A stretch of DNA of 64,000 nt from Hymenoscyphus infarciens (taxonomy: Eukaryota; Ascomycota; Leotiomycetes; Helotiales; Helotiaceae), in assembly GCA_001414345.1 (NCBI GenBank), contig LLCB01000093.1, positions 62,001-126,000 of the forward strand, read 5' to 3'. Shown piece after piece: positions 12,978 to 22,968 of this stretch (within the stretch, counting starts at the first letter, position 1; every line of letters starts with the position of its first letter). The translations under genes were made by a program, and so were the position numbers. The notes under the pieces are model-generated. The model had not been told where the DNA came from, made no database searches, and saw only the letters and a program-made list of their open reading frames with translations.

Positions 12978-13778
12978 CGTGTCTCTTAGACGAAAGTATC
13001 TGACACCTAATAAATTTACAGAGAGATCTATTTAAAACGGCGCTGAGCTAGAATTAGTCCTCCAGGGTGGTGGGGCATCACAGATTAACTCCCTGGAGTC
13101 TCTAGACTTTTAATAGCGTTCTTCGTATGTATACTAGAAAATGTTAATTATTAGGACGTTATCTATTCAAGATAGTTGGGATAATTGAAAGGAGGGAATG
13201 AGGTTTAGTGAGTAGGCGTTGTGAGAAAGCCATGAGAAATAAATTCCCAATCAATTAGACTCTAACTTGAATAACAAAAATTACTTGCTACCTATTGTCT
13301 CAGAAATAACAGTGAATGTATTGTTCGTTCCTATCATATAGTAAACCAAGTCTAGGCATATTCAAAGTTGGTATTCGTCCAATCTAGACCGATCCAATAC
13401 CTATTCATCCAAACCCAAAGTGTATCTATACAATCAGACACTCTCCAAAAAAGAGCAATATGGGTATGTACTCGCTCTCCCCCTTGCCCTACAAACTCGA
13501 GGCGATCAACCACGAGGGATAAGTCCATCCAAATAATAAACAAGGAAGAAAGGGAAGTAAACAAGCAATTCTCCCGTACCCAATCCATGCCAACAACCCG
13601 ATAGTAATCCCACGAACGCCTCGGTATAGCCCATCCAATGTATCACCCGTGTATGATATCAATCCCTCAACCACTGTATCCAAGCCACCCTCTATCCTAA
13701 GCACCCAAAAAGCCCAGCCCCAAAACCCAGACCAGGAGAAAGAATAAGAAACAAAGAAAGAAATATCCAAGAAACCAC
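12978..13778. other. Flank between Copia element and VPS62-like gene
   Basis: A copy of the dispersed ATTCAAGATAGTT repeat begins at about 13164. An 8-bp inverted repeat (CTCCAGGG...CCCTGGAG) spans about 13059-13101. Minus-strand open frames at 13352-13809 sit in the probable 3' UTR of the VPS62-like gene; one contains a hydrophobic stretch but no domain. I do not call a gene here. Confidence 0.4.
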
Positions 13779-14839
13779 TCAAGGCCCCAAAACGTCCCTC
13801 AAAATACACAGAATTCCATTATCAGGACACACCTTCTCCCGATTCAACTGTTTATCCCCCGGGCCTGTGGGTCCCCCAACATACTTCCAAAAGCCAAAGA
13901 ACTGTTTCTGTCTCTTGTCGCCTTCCTTGTACTGCGCATCGCCCCACTTTCCCTTGTAATCCACCACCGCCGTTGGACTCCCATTGATTCCCTGAAAGGT
14001 GGAGGAAGTCGTGGAGTAATTGTAGAAGTACGAACTAAGGGTAGGATCCCAAAGTGTTCCTTTGCTGGTATAGTCAACGAGAAAACCATCTGGCAGATTC
14101 ACGTCGGGAATTGTGTGATCGTGTTTCCCTGTTATTGCGTAGTTTGCATGAGACCCCTTCGCGGAGTAAGATACAGGACGAAGACCAATTTTCTCAACAG
14201 CTTTATAGGTGAATGCCTGCCCATTTCCATGTTGAGAGTACCAAATCGCTTGAGGCTTCCCATCCTTGAAGCGCACCATGTTATGTTCCCAATCACCAAT
14301 GTGATCCCCGAGCTCCTGCCCAAGCACATTATTTCCTTGGTTGTAGGCGTAGAAATACATGTAAAAGGCATCGAGATTTCCGCTTCCGTGGTCGGTGACG
14401 ATTATGGAGGTTGAGATTGCGGCGTTGGTTTTTCCGCTCTGGGAGTCGGGGACTACGCCCAGGAGCCAGGAGGGTTTGGTGGTTATGTCGAGGTTGGAGG
14501 TTAGGAAGACGTCGCTTCCTCCATTGCCGAAGTCGTTTAGTTTGTTGAGGTTTTCGACTGTGAGGGAGGGGGCGTTTGCGACGGCTGTGTAGTTAATTTC
14601 GGGGTGGGTGTTGGAGATTTGAGCTGCTATGTCGGAGGGGAAGTATGCCTCGCCTGTATCGAGGTATACCATGGGAGCTAGATATACATTAGCATTTTGA
14701 TACAACAGGAAACTGAACACAACATACCATAGTCCAGCACGAACTGCGGGACTCCATCCACCGATCTCGAAGTAAGCATAGGTCTCGCCGTCGACAAGCC
14801 ATAATGCCAGCAAAGAACAAGTAGAGCAGAGGCATACAT
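13779..14839 (-). CDS. VPS62-like (DUF946 family) protein
   Basis: Two exons, 14839-14728 and 14677-13779, give 336 aa across a 50-bp intron (GTATGT...CTAG). Splicing restores GVPQFVLDYAPMVYLDTGE, the conserved family start; reading straight through the intron does not. The N-terminus (MYASALLVLCWHYGLS) looks like a short signal or anchor. Later conserved blocks include GDWEHNMVRF, WYSQHGNGQAF and KGSHANYA. Yeast VPS62 is linked to protein sorting to the vacuole, but the biochemical activity of this family is not known. The C-terminus ends RDVLGP. A conserved-looking upstream open frame (14913-15125) may be an extra 5' exon, so the start is less certain than the body. Confidence 0.85.
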
Positions 14840-14912
14840 GATCTATTCGAACCAATCGGTCAGTTGAAAGTCCCAGGCAGGTATTTCCTTCTGGATAGAA
14901 TCGACAACAACA

Positions 14913-15125
14913 TCAAGAAAGAGAAGAGGATAACAAGACCTTATAGTAGCGTGAACACCCCGCATGCCCTTCACGACCTCCATTCACTGCCTCATCCTGA
15001 TGATCCCTCCCATCCCCACGGGTGATTAACCCCTTCTCCAATTCGTCCCAAGTCTTCTTGTCAATTTCCTGGATGTCCATGACCTCGACCCAGTCGTAGT
15101 AGTATAAGTTTCCCAACTTCCCCAT
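14913..15125 (-). CDS. Short hypothetical ORF or upstream exon of the VPS62-like gene
   Basis: A 70-codon frame upstream of and on the same strand as the VPS62-like gene reads like protein (rich in charged residues, YYYDWVEVMDIQEIDKKTWD) rather than random sequence, until about GCSRYYK. No good GT donor joins it to the downstream exon. It may be a missed first exon, an upstream ORF, or the remains of a neighbour. I do not recognise the family. Confidence 0.35.
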   Translation of the reverse strand: MGKLGNLYYYDWVEVMDIQEIDKKTWDELEKGLITRGDGRDHQDEAVNGGREGHAGCSRYYKVLLSSSLS

Positions 15126-16335
15126 TCATCAGTATGCCAAGGGTACCTGAACTCCTCCCGCACGCGGTGGTGTCAAAAGGATATTGGCCGGTCAAGAGGC
15201 TCAATCCAGTCTGCGAATGAGAAGCCTCAACTCGCTTCCTCCAGGATTTGTCGCTTCGAGGAGGAGAGTGGCGGGCGTCTACGACGAGCGGAGAGTCCGA
15301 GAATAGGGTGGAACGGAAATGAACAGAAGCTGTTCTGTGAGTACTTAAGACGTGGTAACTTATTTGAGAAATGCTGCAGAGCCGGCTCTTGCATGGAAAC
15401 AGAAGAAGAGGAAGAAGAGAGAGAGAGTCCGGGGAAATGATGTTGGGGTTGGGATTCTTGCCATCCGGACACCGACACCGACACCGAATTGGTCAAGAGA
15501 TCAACCTGGAAGGTCAGCGGAGGATTCAAGGATTCACCACCGATCCATGCGATCGGCAGCTGCAACACACCTTCAGGGTTTACCTTCCAGACTGAGGAGA
15601 AGGGGCGATTATCTTTTGGGATATCCATCAACTCCCGGTCAATTCCCGTTGACGAACGGGAGTTGTAGCTTTCGACCTCTCTCAGCCACCCACTCTGAAG
15701 GTGTGGGAGAAACGGTCGTCATTGGCCAAAGGTCCAATATCATATCCTGTCTCGATATTTCGCTGCTTGAAAAATCAAAGGAAACCGAATGAACAGTTAC
15801 TATATTTATTTGTTCTGCTTATTTACATTATTTCCCAATTAATAAATCAACTCATAATTAAAATAATAAAAAAGAAAAGCGTAGAATTATTGATCGTCTA
15901 ACATGAAGCTACTTGATGTACCTGTTCTAGCTATTTAGAATAATCTTTAAATACCACATGAAGTTCCGACGATAGAGTAACATTACGTATCGTCTGATGT
16001 AAAGTTACTTGAATCGATTGTTCGTTTAAACATTTGCTCGGATTATTCCAGAAAGTTATAGCAATAGAAGACCTGTTTACAACTCATATTTAAAAAGTCA
16101 GGAAATTGAAAAATACTCGCTATCACCAGAAGACTTGGGCAGACTAAAAAAAAACTTTTCCAGGCTTTGATATTAAACTATACAATTAAAATGGCAGTGT
16201 TCCTTGCCAGTACCTCTCGGAATTCCCCCTTAGAACGCCACCAGAAACCATATACAATATCAGAATGGGTATCATCGCAGTAATGAAGAAGTTTGCCATC
16301 GCAACCACCACCCGGTAAAAAGGTGACCTTCCCAA
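15126..16335. other. Intergenic region, no gene recognised
   Basis: Overlapping open frames on both strands around 15227-15792 have no domain signature and cancel each other as candidates. A 9-bp inverted repeat CAACTCCCG...CGGGAGTTG spans about 15629-15667. From 15800 to 16150 the DNA is AT-rich and featureless by eye. The last 130 bp are probably the 3' UTR of the Myb-like gene. Confidence 0.4.
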
Positions 16336-17614
16336 TCACTCCTCATAATCTGGAATTACCCTGCGAATAATAGCAAGCTCCTTTTTACCAATGGTAACCT
16401 GGTCGAAATTCCATGGGAGTTCAATTCTGGCTCTGAAAAAGAAGTGTTAGTGAGTGCTGTGAAGCAAAATAGAGCAAGGTGTGAACTTACTTGATGTAAT
16501 TGACCTTCAGGTTTCGGGCTTTATCCTTCAATTGTATTTGATTTCGGTCCTCTTCGAAATTCGCATGCCTCTCAATCACGCTCCAGGCACATCCGTGCTC
16601 CTCAATCATCCGTACTAGTTCATCCTCGTCTGAGACAGACCAATACGATCGGCCTCGCGCAGCTCCTGGGCGGGCAGCTTTGGCCATGGCAGTCCGTTCT
16701 CTTGCAATTCTGCTGGCTATGGCTGCAGTGGATGGTGGAGCTGCAACACTTTCATCATCGTCCTCTTCCTCGCCATCCCTCGCACTGGCTTGCAAGCGGG
16801 CTTCCTCTTGCTCTTCTCTCCTGCGCGCAGCACGATTTTCGTCCCGTTGCCGTGCATGTGGCTCAGAACTCGGTTGCCGACGACTAGATGGTTCGATTTC
16901 TGCACTTGGCTCTCGTCTTGCCGGTACGTGAAGTCTTTTCCTTGGATCCGGGGCACGCGCATCTTCTTGGAATCCTTCGTCTTCGCTCTCCTCACTTTCC
17001 TGGGCTTCTCGTCGCCGCCGAGAGGGTTGCTTGGAGTTCCTTCTACCGTGAATAGCCTCTTCTGTATCATCATCCCAGGTAACTTTGTGAGCACCGGGTT
17101 GAGGATCAGTCATCCTCAGCCTTTTGACAGGTCTACCGGATTCATCGACGGGTAAATTCTCCTTATTCTTCTCATTGACGCTAGAGTTCCAATGCTTGAT
17201 ACTCTCCCTCGCTGTACCTTGTAGTAAAACATCGTCTGATTCCGAAGGGGGGCTTTCATCGTCTCCTACATCAGGCTGGGGATTTTCAGCTTCCTGCTCC
17301 TCAATTCTGCGCGATGCTGGTGCTGTGGAAGGCCCGGCTTGGGCGTTCACTGTATGTCGTCCAGATGCGGGAGGTGGCTTCGATTTAGAAGATACAGTGG
17401 AAGTATCTGGCTTTCTCTTGCGCTTTAATTCTGCCAGGAGATGGGCACCGCTCGATTTACTTGAGATTCTCGCTGGCGATCCAAGGACTGGCTCGTTAGC
17501 TCGTGGGGATGTTTGCGCAGGCGGGGGGCTTTGCGACTGGCGAACGTTCGGTTTAGGGATGGATGCTGGGTGATTCTGGGCAGTAGCTGATCGCGCCGCC
17601 CTTCTTCCTGCCAT
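16336..17614 (-). CDS. Myb/SANT-like DNA-binding nuclear protein
   Basis: Exons 17614-16491 and 16432-16336 encode 406 aa across a 58-bp intron (GTAAGT...TTCAG). The first 300 residues are low-complexity and charged (Pro/Ser-rich, then Arg/Glu-rich with acidic runs), as expected of a disordered nuclear protein. A single SANT/Myb-like domain lies near the C-terminus: RSYWSVSDEDELVRMIEE, CAWSVIERH, then QLKDKARNLKVNYIK, and it completes across the intron with ARIELPWNFDQV. The LKDKxRNL helix resembles the telobox of telomere-repeat binding Myb proteins, so DNA binding near telomeres or promoters is possible but unproven. It is divergent from the GDT1 gene. Confidence 0.85.
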
Positions 17615-18194
17615 TTGGATGGTAGTTGGAGGTTCAGCAATGGTTCCATGTACAGATATTCAATTGATTTCTGGACGCGTTGGGTGGTTGTTGTGATAGT
17701 CTTTGATACCCTGTTCGCAAGGCGCCAGAAGCACTCCAAATCACGTGGAGGGACTAGCCTATTTTTGGCCAGGACCTCGTTTCCTAAAAGGGAACTAGTG
17801 GGTTTTTCCCTGCAACCTCTGGAGTCTGGAGCCCAGTGCCTTCACTCCTCCTCTGCAAACCAGAATTCTGATCAGCACAACAGGAATTTCATATGGCAAA
17901 GTCACAATTGCTGTTTAATTGAGAAGTGTGAATAAGCAGAGCCCCAACTCTTCTATTTGTAGATCTATTTATAACGTTGTATAAAGTAGTAATTGACAAA
18001 GCAATGCACGTAGACACGCAAAATAAATTGAATTTGGAGAGCGCCCCCTGGTCGTGCAGCCTGGAAGCCTTTGCCTTGCTTGCGAGGCCTGTCAGGAGAA
18101 ATGCGGTCGGTCACCTTGACTTCTCACCCTTCCTTTTCTCCAAAGACTCTCCTCTACAACATCTTCTAACTTTTAATTTTCTCTTCTCGCCCAA

Positions 18195-18407
18195 TTGCTC
18201 TCTGCCAGCTCTCTCTACACCTTCATTCATGAGACTCTTGTAAAACGTTCTCTCCCTTCAAACCGCCACCGCCCGTCAAAACACCCAACTACGTCCACCT
18301 TGGGAATCCCCGCAAAAAGTACCTACGAGTACCTACGAGTACCTACGAGTACCTACGAGTACCTACGAGTACCTACGAGTACCTACACGGTGCTTACCTC
18401 TCCTTAA
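18195..18407 (+). other. Possible upstream ORF in the GDT1 leader
   Basis: An ATG at 18195 opens a 70-codon frame that ends 72 bp before the GDT1 start. Its second half is translated from the decamer tandem repeat, giving a periodic peptide (STYEYLRVPT repeated). If the leader transcript includes it, it could lower or condition GDT1 translation. It may equally be a chance frame. Confidence 0.3.
18319..18386. repeat. Decamer tandem repeat (ACCTACGAGT)
   Basis: Six exact copies of ACCTACGAGT occupy 18321-18380, with partial copies on both sides. The array lies about 95 bp upstream of the GDT1 start codon. Confidence 0.9.
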
Positions 18408-18478
18408 TTGGTATTCTCTGGTGTCCACACCCAGCACCAGCGATCTTCTACGACTAGATCTCCACCAGATACGACACG

Positions 18479-20228
18479 ATGAGGTTCAGCAGTCGGCAAC
18501 CTTCACCTCTCCTCCTCTTCCTCCTGCCTTCTTTGGCAACGGCCCTCTCACCGGCCGCCCAAGAGAACATCCCATCCACCCTCTCCAAAAATACACCTAC
18601 AAATGCAGACTCGAAACTAGATCCTCTGGTGTCGCCCTTGGTCGATCTTACTGCGAAACCAAAATTCGAGATTGGTACAAAGGATGCGCCAGTCGATGGA
18701 AAGGATGGAAAGCCCCATGCCGGTCCTTGGGTGGACACAGCAAAAGATCCAAAGAAAGATGCCAAGAAGGATTCCAAGAAACCTTCAAATGCAAAGGAGG
18801 ATGCGGAATTAGTGGTGGAATCGAAAGAGGAGAAGAAGAAGCTGGTCAACCCCGACGGCACGAAAATACCAGAGGTCAATGACGGCGTCATGGATGATCC
18901 TCACAGACAGTTACCAAAAGTAGGGACAACCGGCACAGAAGGAGGAGTTAGTGAGAAGGATAAGGCTCGGAAGGCACAAGAAGGACAAACCGGTGAAAAG
19001 GTGGAAAAGAAGCCCGACTCGCCCAAGGAAGCACCTCCATTACCACTAGGTGACTTGAGCAAGCCCAAGGGGGAGAAAGGAGACTCTAAATCCAAAGATG
19101 GCGATGCCGCGGTTGATGATACAGTACCCGGTGGACTCGAGGTAAGGAAGATGTGTATGCAGTGAAGTACCTAGCTAACAGTCCCAGAAACCTAACGACC
19201 TCCCATCGAAACACAATAACGCACCTCACCCAGTCCCTGTCTCAGCAGATAAAGATCACCTCGAGATCAAGAAGCCTGGCACAAAACCAGCGTCGCAATT
19301 CCCTACTACCGACGGAGATGCCTCCGAGGGAATCATACAGCCATTCCATTCTTATATCCTTTCACTTACCATGATACTGTTTTCCGAAATTGGCGACAAG
19401 ACATTCCTTATTGCCGCTCTCATGGCCATGAAGCATGACAGACTTTTGGTCTTTTCTGCAGCATTCGCAGCACTTATGGTCATGACCGTTCTCTCTGCCG
19501 TCCTAGGCCATGCAGTCCCAACACTCATTCCGGAGAGATTCACACACTTCCTCGCATCGGGATTGTTCTTGATATTCGGAGGTAAAATGTTAAAAGAAGG
19601 ATTGGCCATGAGCCCAGAGGAAGGAGTAGCCGCAGAAATGCAAGAAGTCGAGATGGAACTCGAAGAAAAGGAGCATCTCGCACGCAAGGAAAGCCGACGC
19701 AGATCCTCCATCTCCCCATATGCCCTAGAAATGGGAATGGGCGGACGTAACAGCGGCAGTCGTAAATCCAGGTCAGGATCCCGGCTCCCTTCTCCTCCAC
19801 GGTCCCCATCCTCCAGCCCCGATCGCTCGCCCTCCCCACCTCGCTCCAATTTCAAAGGTCTAATGAATGGCCTTAGTAATCTCTTCAGTCTCCTCCTTTC
19901 CCCGGCGTGGGTGCAGACTTTCGTCATGACGTTCTTGGGGGAGTGGGGTGATCGTAGTCAGATTGCGACGATTGCTATGGCGGCGGGATCGGATTATTGG
20001 TGGGTTACTGGGGGAGCGGTTAGTGGGCATGCGGTTTGTACTGGTATTGCGGTTATTGGAGGGAGAGCAATTGCCGGGCGTGTGAGTTTGAGAGTTGGTG
20101 AGTTTTGTTCCTTTCCTCTGATATTCTTTCTGAGCCTCAAGCTAACGAAGTGAATAGTAACATTAGGCGGTGCGATCGCGTTCCTTGTCTTTGGCGTTAT
20201 TTACGGGGTGGAAGCTCTTTACGCATAG
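18479..20228 (+). CDS. GDT1: GDT1-like (UPF0016/TMEM165) Mn2+/Ca2+:H+ antiporter
   Basis: Exons 18479-19141, 19188-20097 and 20158-20228 give 547 aa. Both hallmark motifs are present: EIGDKT at residues 288-293 and EWGDRS at 473-478, each in a hydrophobic helix of an inverted-repeat transporter. A signal peptide (residues 1 to about 22) leads into an unusually long Lys/Asp/Pro-rich segment of about 250 residues before the first core helix. The central loop carries an Arg/Ser-rich stretch (SRKSRSGSRLPSPPRSPSSS). Family members move Mn2+ and Ca2+ into the Golgi in exchange for protons, which supports glycosylation. Yeast Gdt1 is about 280 aa, so the extra length is in the N-terminal region and the loop. 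The last exon ends GVIYGVEALYA. Confidence 0.92.
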
Positions 20229-21825
20229 AGCATGTTGATGACCTCCAGCGCATTGTTTTTTCGTTACCTTCCCTCACAATCGGGCAATATTTTCTCGGCC
20301 TCTGTACTTTCTTCTCTTTGTTGGTTGGGATTTTTCCTTGTTACCTCGCATTCTTGGATGGTATGGTCTGGGTGGGGGTTTTTTCTCACGGGTCCGGGGT
20401 TTATCAGAAAGAAAAGACACAGCAAAACGGATATCCATGTGAATGGGATTTCAAATATACAGCATGGGACTCTGCCATTGTAATAGTAGTTCGTTCGTCG
20501 GAAAGGACATGGAGAGCGCGGGAGAGAGGAGGGTGAGGTGTTCTAAAGTATACCATCGTTATTAGATGAAGTGTTTGAGAATACAAAAGCGTTTCCGTTT
20601 GTTTGTGTGGGTGTTTATTTTCAGGTGAGCTGATTGCAAGGTGAGTAGCTATCATCCCATGTTGGAGCGATGCGCAGGAGGAGGGGAACCGACTCTTAGA
20701 GTCGAAATTTCGCTCAATCTTCCCGAAGGCTCAAGATTTCCACATCGCACCTTCCCACCCAACCAACTTTTCCAAGTAGCCACCTCCCCACAACCCCTCA
20801 ATATCCGACAATAAGCAAACACTTCTTGATTGGAAACACAACTATCCGCTTGAGTCGTCTGGTGGTTAAGGTGCTTCTCCTACACTCGGAAGTAACTTGT
20901 CTCAATCTGGTTTGAATAGGATGAATTGGGAAGAGATGCAGTTATGTTTAGGAGAAACAAAGAATTCGAGAAATTTTCGAGCTTTCTCGGATCGGTTTTG
21001 GGATTGTTTTTCTTAGAGGGATGAGATCGGAAGGTCGGTAGGGTGTTTTCGGTGGTGTTTGGATCGCTACTTGCTCTTGTACTGTATTCTGTTGTTAGAG
21101 TTGAATGGAATTCTGACCAACATTTGGGCTCCTAGTGACTTACTATATCCAAAATCCACGGACAATGGCTAGGTTGCTTGATCAACTTTTCTGCAGAGTT
21201 TACTTGAGAGGTGAGGGTGACTTGATTTCGGGGGTTGGGGTCGTGTGTGCTTTGGCGGCTTGGATTGTGTTCAAGAAAAAAGGAGAAATGCATGCAAGTA
21301 TTGTGGTCTTTTGCGAGATCTCTACTTCAGTTGGTTAGGTATGAACTTCCTACGAAAAACTGGATCTATTATTCTGTATAGCTTTTCGTAGGTGACCTGG
21401 AAATAGCTGGAAGTTTTGTTTTGGTGCAATGCGTAGGTAACCTGTGTATATCTGGATTTTCTGTTTTGGTGCTATTTGTAGGTTACCTGAAAATAGCCAC
21501 AAGTTTGTTTTAGTGCTATTCGTAGGTAACCTACAGATGGCAATAGTTTTTGTCCCTCGCATAGTATTACACACTTACTACTTTCATGAACGTTATAACA
21601 CAAACTACTCAGTAGAGATAAGTAGGCGGCGCGGTAAAATTAGGCAAACTCGAAATTGATTTCTGGAGCAAAGAGAGCTAACACGCTCTATTGGAGCTTG
21701 GGAATATGTCTGATTTATTATCAAAGTTCGTGTTTCCTCGCTTGATGTAAATTCCCAATATTACAAAACGCCAAAAAGAGAAGGTATCGCCTCCCAAGTA
21801 ATGAGGCAAAGAGTCACCAAAACAA
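20229..21825. other. Intergenic region between GDT1 and the esterase
   Basis: No convincing gene. It contains a 45-bp tandem repeat (listed separately) and a weak tRNA-like patch near 20849-20917 that I rejected. Both flanking genes end here, so it contains two 3' ends. Confidence 0.45.
21387..21550. repeat. 45-bp degenerate tandem repeat, about 3.5 copies
   Basis: Units start at 21387, 21432, 21477 and 21521 with CGTAGGT(G/A)ACCTG or TGTAGGTTACCTG and end in GGTGC(A/T)AT-type sequence. Units 1 and 2 are 45 bp and unit 3 is 44 bp; the fourth is partial. The units diverge, so the array is old. Confidence 0.8.
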
Positions 21826-22968
21826 TCATGCCACCACCTCTACGGCCAGAGGATGGCTGTTGAAAAAATCCATAATCAACGGCGTGGCATCCAAATATGT
21901 TCCAGTCTTGTTATCTGGATTTGGTCCAACAGATGGCCAATCGTGATAGAGACCATTAACACGATAGTGCGTAATGATTCCAAAGTTCCCAGCCTCCCCA
22001 CCGTATTCGTACTTCAAAACTCCTCCGTCAAACAAACTTGTCGTGAGATTCGTCAACCCGAAGCCTTCACGTTTACTCCATTCTCGAACCCAATGCGGTA
22101 TAGTTGGAAGACATTCGCCACTTCGGCCTCCGCCGCCGTAATGAATTGTCTCGTCATCAAAACCGTGGAAATCGATAATGGGAATTGGGTTCCTCGCTGG
22201 TTTACAATCTGCAAGCGATATTGTTGTTGGAGAACAATCATCTTCGTCTGAGCCGGGCACGTAGAATGCCCCAGAGACTGGCGCAAAAGCTGCAATCTTT
22301 GCGGAGAGAGGGGAACAGGCTAATGTTCCAGTGAACCCCCCGCCATTCGATTTCCCGGCTGCAAATATCCGAGAGGTGTCGATACAATAGTTCTCTTCGA
22401 AAGATTTGATCCTGGTATTTTGTAAATAATAGCACATGTAGTAATTTACAAATGAAAAGTGGTGCATACATATCATCCACGAAAGCAACATCGTCCACCT
22501 TCTTCGCGGCATATGGTGCACCTTCCCAACTGTGCTATTAAATAAATTAGCCTAAATCCACTACCAAGTAGCGAAGAGGCCAAGAAATTAGGAAATTACC
22601 TCTCCCTCTTCTTTTCCTTCTCCAAGAGGATAAACAGCAATTGCATTCGGATTCCACGTTTCATTGGAAAATTGGCTCAACTCCTCTTGATATGTCGCAA
22701 GTTGGCCATTTCCATGGAACGAGAAGATCAGAGGAGTCGGGTTAGTTTTGTTGTAATTCGAGGGAACATGTATCCAATAATTTCTTTCCATCCCAGGACT
22801 TCCACCAGAAACAGTCGTGAAATGTACTTCTTGAGCGAGTCCCTCGTGGCCTCCTGCTGTGATGTTCGTCGGTAGGTCTTTGCCGCACCCTGCAGATGGG
22901 GCTGCATATGCGCATCTGGAGAATAAAATGCTCGCTAAGGAGACGAAATTCCAAAATGAGGGGGACAT
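21826..22968 (-). CDS. Secreted feruloyl-esterase-like / PHB-depolymerase-like hydrolase (CE1 type)
   Basis: Exons 22968-22600, 22534-22470 and 22411-21826 give 339 aa. Residues 1 to about 22 form a signal peptide (hydrophobic, ending AYAAP). The core alpha/beta hydrolase motifs are FSFHGNG (oxyanion region), HSWEGAPYA restored by the first intron, VDDVAFVDDM spliced to IKSFEENYCIDTSRIF, and the nucleophile elbow GKSNGGG with Ser at about 166. DFHGFDDETIHYGGG provides the probable acid region and YHDWPS the probable catalytic His. Fungal relatives release ferulic acid from plant cell wall polysaccharides outside the cell. Function on that substrate is inferred from family resemblance. The acceptor at TAATAG was chosen over the nearby CACAG because only it keeps frame. 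Confidence 0.9.

Larger units (their letters stand above)
17615..18478. promoter_or_regulatory. Divergent promoter region of Myb-like gene and GDT1
   Basis: The roughly 860 bp between the two start codons hold the 5' leaders of both genes. A pyrimidine-rich tract is seen at about 18120-18260. The plus-strand end contains a decamer tandem repeat inside an upstream ORF (listed separately). Confidence 0.5.

Noticed and set aside
20849..20917. tRNA-like patch with an A-box-like GGTGGTTAAGG and a B-box-like GGTTTGAAT
   Set aside because: The anticodon loop is not seven bases, no acceptor stem pairs, and spacing is wrong; at best a decayed tRNA-derived sequence.
21387..21550. Regular repeat considered as a CRISPR array
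   Set aside because: Units are directly adjacent with no unique spacers, and the host is a fungus.
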